DNA from: Kosmotogaceae bacterium
GTDB lineage: Bacteria; Thermotogota; Thermotogae; Petrotogales; Kosmotogaceae
DNA length: 29,859 nucleotides
Direction of reading: 5' to 3'
NCBI GenBank assembly: GCA_003444085.1
Contig: DLVL01000040.1
Coordinates: 2,968-32,826 of the forward strand
Numbering within the stretch: position 1 is the first letter of the stretch; the number at the start of each line of letters is the position of its first letter. The position numbers and the translations under genes are program-made. Shown here piece after piece: positions 8,218 through 15,622 of the stretch. The notes beneath the pieces are model-generated. The model was not told the DNA's origin and did not search any database. It worked only from the letters and a program-made list of their open reading frames with translations.

Positions 8218-9505
8218 CCCCCACTAAAACAGTATCACCTTCACTGATCCCCGCATCGATCAGGCGTCTGGTCAGCTCTCCTCTTTCAAGTACCCGCAGC
8301 AGTTCTTCGGTCTTTTTAGTCTGAAATCTCACCATCGTTGTGTAGTAATCAACAACCGGTCCACTAACAACAAAACGACCCTGTGAATCCTTGTCAATGC
8401 AGTAGTCTGTATCGTCAGGTCTGGTTCTTGTCACAGGAGATACTTCAGGCAAGGCGGGTGGCTCGTCAGCGAAGGATCTCAGTGCCCTTGATTCTTTTCC
8501 AAGAGCTGATACCACTGCCCTTAGCACCTCATCAATATTGTAACCGGTTGCAACAGAAACAGGGATTAACTCCAAACCTGTAGCCTTCTTGAACTCTGCC
8601 ACTCTTCTCTTCAATATATCATCAGAAATCAGGTCTGTCTTGTTTCCAAGAACAATCTCCGGTAGTTGGATAAGTCTGGAGTCATATTCCTTCAGTTCGT
8701 TCCTGAGGTCAGCATAGTCCTGTGCAGCGATACGTTCTTCTGATTCAGAAATATCAACCATATGAAGAAGAACAGAGCATCTCTCTACGTGTTTTAGGAA
8801 CGTCGTCCCAAGGCCAGAGCCAAGATGGGCCCCCTTTATAAGCCCAGGGACATCTGCAAGGAGGAAACTGGTACCCTCAGCTTCGACAACACCCAGGGTT
8901 GGGATGATCGTCGTGAAGTGATAATTGGCGATTTTCGGGGTAGCGTTTGAGACCCGAGCTATGAATGAAGACTTCCCCACATTTGGCATACCAATGATCG
9001 CAGCATCTGCCAGCAGTTTGAGTTCCAACCTGAGTGAACGAGACTCCCCAGGTACACCTTCTTCTGAGTGACGAGGGGTCTGTCGCGTTGCAGACGCGAA
9101 AGAAGAGTTTCCTCTGCCGCCTTTACCTCCGCGTGCCACACACACTGTGGACCACGGCCGATCAAGATCTGCTATCATCTCGGAGGTCTCCATATCATAG
9201 ATGACGGTCCCCACAGGCACAGATACAACGGTATTCTCACCGTCTTTTCCAGTTCTGTTGGACGATCCGCCGTGCTCCCCGTTATCGGCCTGAAAGCTCC
9301 TCTTCCTGGTAAAATCGATAAGCGTGTTCTTCCGAGGATCTGCTCTGAAGAATACGTGACCACCATTACCGCCGTTTCCTCCATCAGGTCCACCCCGGGG
9401 GACGAATTTCTCTCTCCTGAAAGAGATCGCTCCCCTACCACCACGTCCGGCCCTAACGTGGACTACACCGGTATCCACAAGGCTGTCAGCGTTCCTGGAA
9501 AGCAT
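8192..9505 (-). CDS. obg: Obg GTPase (ribosome biogenesis)
   Basis: A 437-residue GTPase with three domains in order. The glycine-rich Obg fold (residues ~8-165) includes RAGRGGRGAISFRREKFVPR and GGPDGGNGGNGGHV. The G domain has G1 GMPNVGKSS (172-180), switch TTIIPTLGVVE, G3 DVPGLI (218-223) and G4 NKTD (288-291). The C-terminal OCT domain covers ~365-437 and ends near GDTVLVGDAEFEF. Obg acts in assembly of the 50S subunit and in growth and stress control. The ATG at 9505 is preceded by CACGGAGGTGTACA. It is the first gene of the minus-strand run, about 25 nt downstream of the minus-strand -10 of the shared divergent promoter. Confidence 0.97.
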   Translation of the reverse strand: MLSRNADSLVDTGVVHVRAGRGGRGAISFRREKFVPRGGPDGGNGGNGGHVFFRADPRKNTLIDFTRKRSFQADNGEHGGSSNRTGKDGENTVVSVPVGTVIYDMETSEMIADLDRPWSTVCVARGGKGGRGNSSFASATRQTPRHSEEGVPGESRSLRLELKLLADAAIIGMPNVGKSSFIARVSNATPKIANYHFTTIIPTLGVVEAEGTSFLLADVPGLIKGAHLGSGLGTTFLKHVERCSVLLHMVDISESEERIAAQDYADLRNELKEYDSRLIQLPEIVLGNKTDLISDDILKRRVAEFKKATGLELIPVSVATGYNIDEVLRAVVSALGKESRALRSFADEPPALPEVSPVTRTRPDDTDYCIDKDSQGRFVVSGPVVDYYTTMVRFQTKKTEELLRVLERGELTRRLIDAGISEGDTVLVGDAEFEFKY

Positions 9506-9531
9506 TGTACACCTCCGTGAAATCTTCTCTT

Positions 9532-9546
9532 ATGCTATAATAGCAT
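9532..9546. promoter_or_regulatory. Symmetric divergent promoter for obg (minus) and remA-clpP (plus)
   Basis: The 15-base sequence ATGCTATAATAGCAT is an inverted repeat with 7-bp arms around one central base. It reads as an extended -10 on both strands: TGC-TATAAT on plus (hexamer 9536-9541) and TGC-TATTAT on minus (hexamer 9542-9537). Neither strand has a good -35 at the usual distance, as is common for extended -10 promoters. Predicted starts are near 9548 (plus) and 9530 (minus), giving leaders of about 25 nt on each side, each with a strong GGAGG site. The palindrome could also be a repressor operator. Confidence 0.7.
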
Positions 9547-9572
9547 CAACTGATTTCGGAGGGAAGCCTGAT

Positions 9573-9815
9573 ATGGAGCACATTGCAAACATCGGGTTCG
9601 AGTCTTACATAGTGAAAGACAGGGTTATGGCTGTACTACCTGTGGAGAGCTCCGCGGTAAAGAGATTGAAGCAGCTTGCTGCTGAATCTGGGATGATAAT
9701 CAACCTTACATTCGGAAAACGAACAAAGTCAGTTATCGTTGCAGACAGTGGCCATATAGTCTTTTCTCATCTCTCGCCGCAGCGCCTGATCATAAAACTC
9801 TTTTCCGGCAAATGA
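9573..9815 (+). CDS. RemA-like regulatory protein (DUF370)
   Basis: An 80-residue protein that matches the RemA/DUF370 family along its length. NIGFESYIVKDRVMAVLP, ESSAVKRLKQLA, INLTFGKRTKSVIVADSGH and IVFSHLSPQRLI line up with the Bacillus pattern (NIGF, PESAPIKR, ATYGRRTRAVVVMDSDHV). In Bacillus subtilis RemA is an oligomeric DNA-binding activator of biofilm matrix genes. The role here is unknown, and the conserved GKRTKS basic patch is compatible with nucleic-acid binding. It is the first gene of the plus-strand run, with a GGAGGG site upstream of the ATG, and is followed 19 nt later by clpP. More often such genes sit beside gmk, so this context is different. Confidence 0.85.
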   Translation: MEHIANIGFESYIVKDRVMAVLPVESSAVKRLKQLAAESGMIINLTFGKRTKSVIVADSGHIVFSHLSPQRLIIKLFSGK

Positions 9816-9834
9816 TTCTGACAAGGAGGATTTG

Positions 9835-10452
9835 ATGAGAACTAATATGTCACCAGTAGTACCTTATGTTGTTGAAACAAAGGGTCATGGCGAAAGGATA
9901 TACGATATTTTCACCAAGCTTCTTTCGGAGAGAATCGTTTTCCTGGGATGGCCCATTGATGACGAGATTTCAAATATCGTTGTGGCACAGCTCCTGTTTC
10001 TTGAATCACAGGATCCAGATAAAGACATAAGTGTTTACATCAACAGTCCTGGAGGTTCAGTTAGCGCGGGACTTGCTATATACGACACGATGCAATATAT
10101 CAAGTCTGACGTATCAACTATTTGCATAGGTTCTGCAGCCTCCATGGGGGCAGTCGTTCTCGCTGGTGGGACCAAAGGCAAGAGATATGCTCTGCCTCAC
10201 GCAAGAGTGATGATTCACCAGCCATGGGGAGGAACTGAAGGATCTGCGCGAGACATAGAGATCAGAGCCAAAGAGATAATGTACATGAGAGACGAAGTCA
10301 ACAAGATTCTCAGCAATCACACTGGTCAAACACAGAAAAGAATCGAGCGAGATACTGATCGTGACTTCTATATGAGTGCTACCGAAGCTGTTGAATATGG
10401 TTTGATAGACAGAGTTATAGAGGCTAAGGAAAAGAAGAACTCTCAGAAGTAG
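9835..10452 (+). CDS. clpP: ATP-dependent Clp protease proteolytic subunit
   Basis: A 205-residue serine protease subunit that forms the ClpP tetradecamer and degrades proteins delivered by ClpX or ClpA/C-type ATPases. The catalytic triad is Ser103 (GSAASMGAVV), His128 (ARVMIHQPWGG) and Asp173 (ERDTDRDFYMSA). The oxyanion and strand motifs INSPGGSVSAGLAIYDTM and FLGWPIDDEISN are also present. Start chosen: ATG 9835, 4 nt after AAGGAGGA. An in-frame TTG at 9832 is too close to that site. The gene is followed within 20 nt by a rho-independent terminator. No clpX lies in the window. Confidence 0.97.
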   Translation: MRTNMSPVVPYVVETKGHGERIYDIFTKLLSERIVFLGWPIDDEISNIVVAQLLFLESQDPDKDISVYINSPGGSVSAGLAIYDTMQYIKSDVSTICIGSAASMGAVVLAGGTKGKRYALPHARVMIHQPWGGTEGSARDIEIRAKEIMYMRDEVNKILSNHTGQTQKRIERDTDRDFYMSATEAVEYGLIDRVIEAKEKKNSQK

Positions 10453-10471
10453 ATGCTGCATAATATCCTGG

Positions 10472-10493
10472 CCGGCGCATGGCGCCGGTTTTT
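10472..10493 (+). terminator. Rho-independent terminator after clpP, just upstream of mutS
   Basis: A perfect 7-bp GC-only stem, CCGGCGC (10472-10478) with GCGCCGG (10482-10488), encloses a 3-nt ATG loop and is followed by TTTTT (10489-10493). It starts 19 nt after the clpP stop. The mutS start is only 20 nt further on, with no room for a promoter between, so it may act as a partial terminator or attenuator for mutS. Confidence 0.85.
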
Positions 10494-10513
10494 AATGGTA
10501 AGGTGAATGACTT

Positions 10514-12982
10514 GTGACAGGCAGTTCGATGACTCCGATGATGGAGCAGTATCTCAGAATCAAAGAGAGGTATAAGGATTGCCTTCTTCTCTTCAGGCTG
10601 GGAGACTTTTATGAAGCATTCTTTGAGGACGCTGAGCAATTGTCAAGCGTGCTTCGAATAGTACTGACTTCAAGGAACGGCAATCCCATGGCAGGTATAC
10701 CTTATCACGCTCTAAGCCAGTACCTGAAGAAACTGGTAGATGCAGGACTGAAAGTCGCTATTTGTGAACAGGTAGGTGACCCTTCGAAATCGCAGGGACT
10801 TGTCAAAAGAGAAGTGACACGAGTCATCACACCGGGGACACTCATCGATGAGGAACTGCTCTCCGAAGAGAACAATTTCCTGATGATTGTCTCTTCCGGC
10901 AAGAGTGGATACTCATTTGCGATAACAGACATCTCTACTGGGCAGCTCCTTGTCGGTAGCTGCAGTAATATCGAAGAGATCGAAGATCGAATTGCTTCGT
11001 TTTCTCCTTCACAGGTGCTATTTCAGAGGTCTTTGAAGGAGCTTTCGAAAGAAATCCTGGGAAATCGTCCATGCTCATTTGTTGAATACGTTGAAGACTG
11101 GCACTTTGCTCTGACTTCTGGCGTGGAATACGTGAAGAGAGTCTATGGAATCTCCTCGCTTGAAGCTCTTGAATTGTCAGAAGATGAAACTGCTCTGCTT
11201 GGTGCATTGTTCAAGTACGTGGAAAACAGCAATAAAGGGCTTTTCAAACACTTCTATTTGCCTGCTAAGCAGCGTGCGAGCGATCATATGTTGATCGATT
11301 CTGTCACACTGAGCAACCTCTCTCTTCTGACAGGAGACCCCGGATCGTCTCTTTTCGATAGCATCAAAGAGACCACCACTCCAATGGGTACCAGACTTCT
11401 CAAAGAACGAATAAGGCGCCCCTCAAGATCTCTTCAAGAAATAGAGGAAAGACTGGACAGAGTTGAAGCACTGGTGCATGACCGTCGTGCAACGATGGAG
11501 CTGAGACAGTTCCTGTCTCACGTATCTGATATTGAGAGGATTACTGCGAGACTCGTTGCTGGAAGAAGCAGCCCCAGGGATATGAAAGACCTGAGCACGA
11601 CTCTCTTCCACGTGCCGGACATAGCTTCAGTGATCAGTCGTTTCGAGGCGTTTGACAAGCTTGTAACCTCTCTACCAGATCTCTCAGAGGTTGCACAATT
11701 CATAAATGGAGCAATTCAGGATGATCCAGCAGCTTCTCCGGGAGAAGGCGGCGTTATTCGGCGCGGTTTCAGTACCGAGCTGGACGAGCTTGTGGAGATC
11801 CTTAGCGGTGCAAACTCAAAGATGAAAGAGTTTCAGGAGAGTCAGAAGGCGGCCACCGGAATACCGGGTCTGAAGGTGAAGTACAACAAGGTCTTTGGAT
11901 ACTTCATTGAAGTGCCTCGCTCCCAGTCAGGCAAGATCCCGCCCGATTATGAGAGAAAGCAGACCCTCGTGAATGCAGAGAGGTTTATAAACAGCGAGTT
12001 GAAGGAATACGAAGAAAAGCTTCTATCTGCTGGTGAGAGACTTGAGCAACTGGAAAGGGATCTCTTCGTTGAAGTGTGTGAGAATGTTGCAAAGAATGTG
12101 GAAGGCTTTCAGGCCACTGCAATGATTCTGGCTGAAATTGATGTTGCATTATCAAGTGCACTTCTGGCGTTGAAAAGGCATTACACAAGACCTCATTTCA
12201 ACGAGTGCAATCTCCTTTGTCTTAAAGCTTCGAGACACCCGGTGGTTGAGAGATTTGTGGAGAGTTTCGTGCCAAACGAAGCTGAGTTCTTTCAAGATAA
12301 GCGATTCGCAGTGTTGACGGGACCGAATATGAGCGGTAAATCAACTTACTTGCGTCAGTTGGGACTGATTGCTATCATGGCTCAATCAGGCTCATTTGTT
12401 CCTGCGGAAGAAGCCAATCTTCCGGTATACGATCGTATCTTCACCAGGATCGGTGCAAGAGATGATCTTGTAGCAGGCAAGTCAACTTTTCTTGTTGAAA
12501 TGCTTGAAACTGCGTCTATTCTTATTAACGCCACAGAGAACTCCCTTGTCCTGCTCGACGAGGTCGGAAGAGGCACAAGCACTTTCGATGGGATAAGCAT
12601 TGCCTGGGCGGTGTCTGAGTATATCTACGAAGTGATCGGATGTCATACGATGTTTGCAACTCATTTCACCGAGCTTACAGAGATGGCTGAGATGTATCCT
12701 GGTGTTGTGAATCTCAATGTGCGCATTGAGGAGCAAGGAGATAGTATTGTGTTTCTGCACAAGGTTGCAGAAGGTGTGGCTGATAGATCTTATGGCATAG
12801 ATGTGGCAAAGCTTGCTGGGATTCCACAGAGTGTAATTGACAGGTCAAGAGAAATATTGGGTATAATCCTTAGAACAAGCTCACTTGATAAGGCCGTCAG
12901 GGTTCTGACAGCTGACGAGGTTAAGGAGATCAAAAGGACAAAGAAGGAGAAAGGATCGAGAGACCAAATTCGTCTCTTCTAA
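10514..12982 (+). CDS. mutS: DNA mismatch repair protein MutS
   Basis: An 822-residue MutS1-type protein that recognises base mismatches and small loops and starts repair with MutL. The N-terminal mismatch-binding domain has the Phe-x-Glu motif (F32-Y-E34 in RLGDFYEAFFEDA). Connector, lever and clamp domains follow. The C-terminal ABC-type ATPase has Walker A GPNMSGKST (603-611), Walker B region LVLLDEVGRGTSTFDG (~678-693) and ATHFTEL. The start is GTG 10514 with AAGGTG upstream; ATG 10529 (MTPMMEQYL) is an alternative. Length is usual for the family. No mutL is adjacent. Transcription must cross the hairpin at 10472-10493 or start within the end of clpP. Confidence 0.97.
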   Translation: MTGSSMTPMMEQYLRIKERYKDCLLLFRLGDFYEAFFEDAEQLSSVLRIVLTSRNGNPMAGIPYHALSQYLKKLVDAGLKVAICEQVGDPSKSQGLVKREVTRVITPGTLIDEELLSEENNFLMIVSSGKSGYSFAITDISTGQLLVGSCSNIEEIEDRIASFSPSQVLFQRSLKELSKEILGNRPCSFVEYVEDWHFALTSGVEYVKRVYGISSLEALELSEDETALLGALFKYVENSNKGLFKHFYLPAKQRASDHMLIDSVTLSNLSLLTGDPGSSLFDSIKETTTPMGTRLLKERIRRPSRSLQEIEERLDRVEALVHDRRATMELRQFLSHVSDIERITARLVAGRSSPRDMKDLSTTLFHVPDIASVISRFEAFDKLVTSLPDLSEVAQFINGAIQDDPAASPGEGGVIRRGFSTELDELVEILSGANSKMKEFQESQKAATGIPGLKVKYNKVFGYFIEVPRSQSGKIPPDYERKQTLVNAERFINSELKEYEEKLLSAGERLEQLERDLFVEVCENVAKNVEGFQATAMILAEIDVALSSALLALKRHYTRPHFNECNLLCLKASRHPVVERFVESFVPNEAEFFQDKRFAVLTGPNMSGKSTYLRQLGLIAIMAQSGSFVPAEEANLPVYDRIFTRIGARDDLVAGKSTFLVEMLETASILINATENSLVLLDEVGRGTSTFDGISIAWAVSEYIYEVIGCHTMFATHFTELTEMAEMYPGVVNLNVRIEEQGDSIVFLHKVAEGVADRSYGIDVAKLAGIPQSVIDRSREILGIILRTSSLDKAVRVLTADEVKEIKRTKKEKGSRDQIRLF

Positions 12983-13003
12983 GCAGAAACGTCGATTTTC
13001 AGA

Positions 13004-13012
13004 TGATATAAT
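13004..13012 (+). promoter_or_regulatory. Extended -10 promoter for the M24 peptidase-efp operon
   Basis: TGATATAAT places a consensus TATAAT (13007-13012) behind a TGn extension in the 53-nt gap after mutS. No good -35 is present. Transcription would start near 13019, a few nucleotides before the GGGAGG ribosome site of the GTG start at 13036. It could drive the 13-gene chain that ends at the 27238-27269 terminator. Confidence 0.65.
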
Positions 13013-13035
13013 CCATACATTGGGAGGTTCGGTCG

Positions 13036-14115
13036 GTGGACATCATAGAAGCACTACAGCGACGACTTCAGGAAGAGAGTCTAGATGCTATGTTGCTCTA
13101 CAATTTTGAGAGCAGCAACAGGTCTGGTATCGCATATGTTTCAGGGTTTTCGGGGTCATTTGCAGTTGCTATTGTCTCACACAAGGGGAATTTCCTGATT
13201 ACAGACTCTCGGTATTACACACAAGCAGCTCAGGAATCGACTTTTCAGCTTGTGAAGCTGGAGTCCGGTGAAAAGGTGGAAGATCTTGCTGCAGAGATAT
13301 TCTCACATCATGGAATGAAGAAGGTCGGTTTTGAGTCAGACAAGATAACGCATGCCAGGTTCCTCTCGTTTTCAAGAGCCGCTGGAGACGTCGACTTTGT
13401 TGAATCCAATTCTCTGGTTACTGATCTCAGGGCAGTTAAATCAGCCGAGGAAATAGAGAGAATCAAAGAGGCTGTCAGGATTGCTGAAGAATCTCTCACA
13501 GAGACACTGAATGTGATAAAGGCTGGAAAGAGTGAAGTTGAGATAGCTGCAGCTCTGGAGTATGAGATAAGAAAGCGCGGCGGGATTGCTGCCTTTAGCA
13601 CGATAGTGGTTTCAGGCGAACGATCTGCTCTTGTTCACGGCACGCCATCGGAGCGAAAGATCCGCGAAGGAGATTTTGTCCTGATTGACTTTGGTGCAAA
13701 GTATCTTGAATACTGTTCTGACATCACCCGGACCTTCTGTGTTGGTTCACCAGGTGGCAAAATGGCCGAGGTATATGAAGTCGTTTACAGGGCACAGAAG
13801 AACGCAAGGCAGAGTGCACAGGCTGGGGTCATTGGCAAAGACCTTCATCATGTTGCTCAGTCAGTAATCGAAGAAGCGGGTTATGGTGAGTATTTTGGTC
13901 ACGGGCTTGGTCATGGTCTCGGGATGGATGTTCACGAAGCTCCTGGTGCATCACCGACCAACGACAAACCTTTGAAGGAAGGGAATGTTATCACTATCGA
14001 GCCAGGTATCTATATTCCAGGTGAATTTGGAGTGAGAATTGAAGATGATGTGGTAATTCGAGAAAATGGGATTGAAGTACTGACATCATTTGAGAGAGAA
14101 TTGATGGTCCTGTGA
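13036..14115 (+). CDS. Xaa-Pro peptidase, M24 family (PepQ/aminopeptidase P type)
   Basis: A 359-residue cytoplasmic metallopeptidase that removes residues next to proline. An N-terminal creatinase-like domain (~1-130) is followed by the pita-bread catalytic domain. The five metal ligands are in place: D218 (VLIDFGAKY), D229 (CSDITRTF), H293 (GHGLGHGLGMDVHEAP), E322 (TIEPGIYIPG) and E336 (GVRIEDDVV). The GTG at 13036 has GGGAGG 8 nt upstream and its own -10 element. It leads a long operon, and efp follows after 15 nt, a pairing seen in many bacteria. Aminopeptidase P and prolidase activities cannot be separated from sequence. Confidence 0.92.
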   Translation: MDIIEALQRRLQEESLDAMLLYNFESSNRSGIAYVSGFSGSFAVAIVSHKGNFLITDSRYYTQAAQESTFQLVKLESGEKVEDLAAEIFSHHGMKKVGFESDKITHARFLSFSRAAGDVDFVESNSLVTDLRAVKSAEEIERIKEAVRIAEESLTETLNVIKAGKSEVEIAAALEYEIRKRGGIAAFSTIVVSGERSALVHGTPSERKIREGDFVLIDFGAKYLEYCSDITRTFCVGSPGGKMAEVYEVVYRAQKNARQSAQAGVIGKDLHHVAQSVIEEAGYGEYFGHGLGHGLGMDVHEAPGASPTNDKPLKEGNVITIEPGIYIPGEFGVRIEDDVVIRENGIEVLTSFERELMVL

Positions 14116-14130
14116 TTCAGGGGGTATTGT

Positions 14131-14688
14131 GTGGTTGAAGTAGGTAGCATTCGAAAAGGCATGGCATTGATCGTCGAAAATGAAATCTACTTCGTTCTTG
14201 ATGTCAATAAACATTTTACAGGAAGAGGAAGCGGCATAATCAGAACGAAGTTGAAGAATATTAAGAGCGGATACGTTCGAGAGTTCAAGTTCAACAGTGG
14301 TGAGAAGGTGGAAGAAGCAGCTCTTTCGCTGAGAAAGACGCAGTTTCTCTACAGAGATGGTCCACACTTTCATTTCATGGACCTGGAGAGTTTTGAGCAA
14401 TATGTTCTATCAGAGGAAGAGATCGGTGATTCTCTCGATTATATTAAAGAAGGGATGGAAACCGATTTGCAGTTCCATGACATGACGCCCATAGGCGTTA
14501 TACTTCCAAATGCGGTCGTGCTTGAAGTAGTTGATACAACACCGAGCCACAAGGGAGACACCGTTACCGGTGGCGGGAAGCCCGCAGTGTGTGATACAGG
14601 CCTGAAATTGACTGTACCATTCTTCATTGAAATAGGTCAAAAGATCAAAGTTGATACAAGAACTGGTGAGTACCTGGAAAAGGCGTGA
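14131..14688 (+). CDS. efp: Translation elongation factor P
   Basis: A 185-residue EF-P with three beta-barrel domains. The N-terminal KOW-like domain has VEVGSIRKGMALIVENEIY. The central OB domain includes YLYRDG-like FLYRDGPHFHFMDLE. The C-terminal domain has the conserved PSHKGDTVTGGGKPAVCDTG and IKVDTRTGEYLEKA. EF-P enters between the P and E sites to relieve stalling at proline runs. The residue at the tRNA-facing tip of domain 1 is Arg32 (HFTGRGSG), not the lysine of the E. coli and Bacillus types. No modification enzyme (EpmA, EarP or YmfI) is encoded nearby. The GTG start has AGGGGGT upstream. Confidence 0.97.
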   Translation: MVEVGSIRKGMALIVENEIYFVLDVNKHFTGRGSGIIRTKLKNIKSGYVREFKFNSGEKVEEAALSLRKTQFLYRDGPHFHFMDLESFEQYVLSEEEIGDSLDYIKEGMETDLQFHDMTPIGVILPNAVVLEVVDTTPSHKGDTVTGGGKPAVCDTGLKLTVPFFIEIGQKIKVDTRTGEYLEKA

Positions 14689-14703
14689 CAAGGAGGGATT
14701 CAT

Positions 14704-15150
14704 GTGAATTACGAAGCCGGCGATCTCGGAAACATTGAGATCTCAGATGCTGTTATACGTGATCTGGCTGTTCATTCTTACATGGAGTTCATAAAGTCAA
14801 CTTTTAAGGATCAAAGAGCAAAGCGCGAGGCAAAGTCAGCAGTCGAAATCGAAGTGATCGATCGCGACCCTGAAGGTAAGGTAGTTCGCATTGATGTCAA
14901 CACCAAGGTCAAATACGGTGAACCCATTCCTGATTTTGCCAGAAAGATGCAGGAGAAGCTTAAACATGATGTAGAGACTTACAGTGGTCTGAAAGTTGAC
15001 GAAGTTTCTGTAACGGTGGAAGATGTATATGAGTATGTGGAGGAGATCTCTGAAGAACCTGAAGAGGCTTCAAATGTTGAGGATACCGGTTCAGAAGAAG
15101 AAAAGGAAGATGGTTCAGCAGACACGGAAAACAATAAGAAAGAAGAATAG
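14704..15150 (+). CDS. Asp23/Gls24 family protein with acidic C-terminal tail
   Basis: A 148-residue protein whose first ~112 residues fit the Asp23/Gls24 (DUF322) fold: LGNIEISDAVIRDLAVHSYM, a central EIEVIDRDPEGKVVRIDVNT strand pair, KYGEPIPDFARKMQEKLKHD and the closing VDEVSVTVEDVYEYVEE. The last ~37 residues are a low-complexity acidic tail rich in Glu and Asp. No signal peptide or membrane segment is seen. In staphylococci Asp23 is tethered to the membrane by AmaP and affects the envelope; the function here is unknown. The GTG at 14704 follows AGGAGGG; an overlapping ATG at 14702 runs straight into a stop. It lies between efp and nusB, 15 and 20 nt from each. A second Asp23-type gene lies in the same operon. 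Confidence 0.85.
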   Translation: MNYEAGDLGNIEISDAVIRDLAVHSYMEFIKSTFKDQRAKREAKSAVEIEVIDRDPEGKVVRIDVNTKVKYGEPIPDFARKMQEKLKHDVETYSGLKVDEVSVTVEDVYEYVEEISEEPEEASNVEDTGSEEEKEDGSADTENNKKEE

Positions 15151-15170
15151 AGAGAGCGAGTAATTCACGG

Positions 15171-15611
15171 ATGAATAAGCTTCGCCAGAGAACACTGATG
15201 CGTGAAGTGGTGTTCATTACTATATACCAGCTTGATTACGGAATAGACATGGCAGATCTGAAAGCTTTCTTGCGAAGGGAATCAATTAGAGCAGGGCTGA
15301 ATTCTGAAAACAGAGATCGTGCAGTGAAGTATTTCGATGATATTGTAATGTTGAGAGACAGTATAGATGAGGTCGTGAAGATTCATCTGGACAACTGGGA
15401 CTTTCACAGACTGTCAAGTATCGACAGAAATGTAATGAGGCTGGGAGCATACGAACTGATTTATGTGGGCGATGTTCCTGTGGAGGTTACTCTTGATGAG
15501 TCTGTGGAAATCGCGAAGAAATTTGGAACAGGGCGCGGCGGAAGATTTGTGAATGGCGTGCTAAATCGTATTGCCGCGAAGAATGTACCTGCCGTAAAAC
15601 GCAACCTTTAG
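15171..15611 (+). CDS. nusB: Transcription antitermination factor NusB
   Basis: A 146-residue all-helical RNA-binding protein that, with NusE/S10, promotes rRNA antitermination at boxA. The N-terminal RQRTLMREVVFITIYQLDYG, the middle HRLSSIDRNVMRLGAYELIY and the C-terminal VPVEVTLDESVEIAKKFG with RFVNGVLNRIA are family hallmarks. The ATG at 15171 follows the asp23-like stop by 20 nt with only a weak ribosome site. The placement after an Asp23-type gene matches the Bacillus yqhY-nusB order, as far as I recall. Confidence 0.95.
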   Translation: MNKLRQRTLMREVVFITIYQLDYGIDMADLKAFLRRESIRAGLNSENRDRAVKYFDDIVMLRDSIDEVVKIHLDNWDFHRLSSIDRNVMRLGAYELIYVGDVPVEVTLDESVEIAKKFGTGRGGRFVNGVLNRIAAKNVPAVKRNL

Positions 15612-15622
15612 GAGGTGTTCTT

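Noticed and set aside
12983..13035. Terminator after mutS
   Set aside because: No stem with a T-run is visible. The gap holds an extended -10 element, so mutS transcripts may run on into the next operon.
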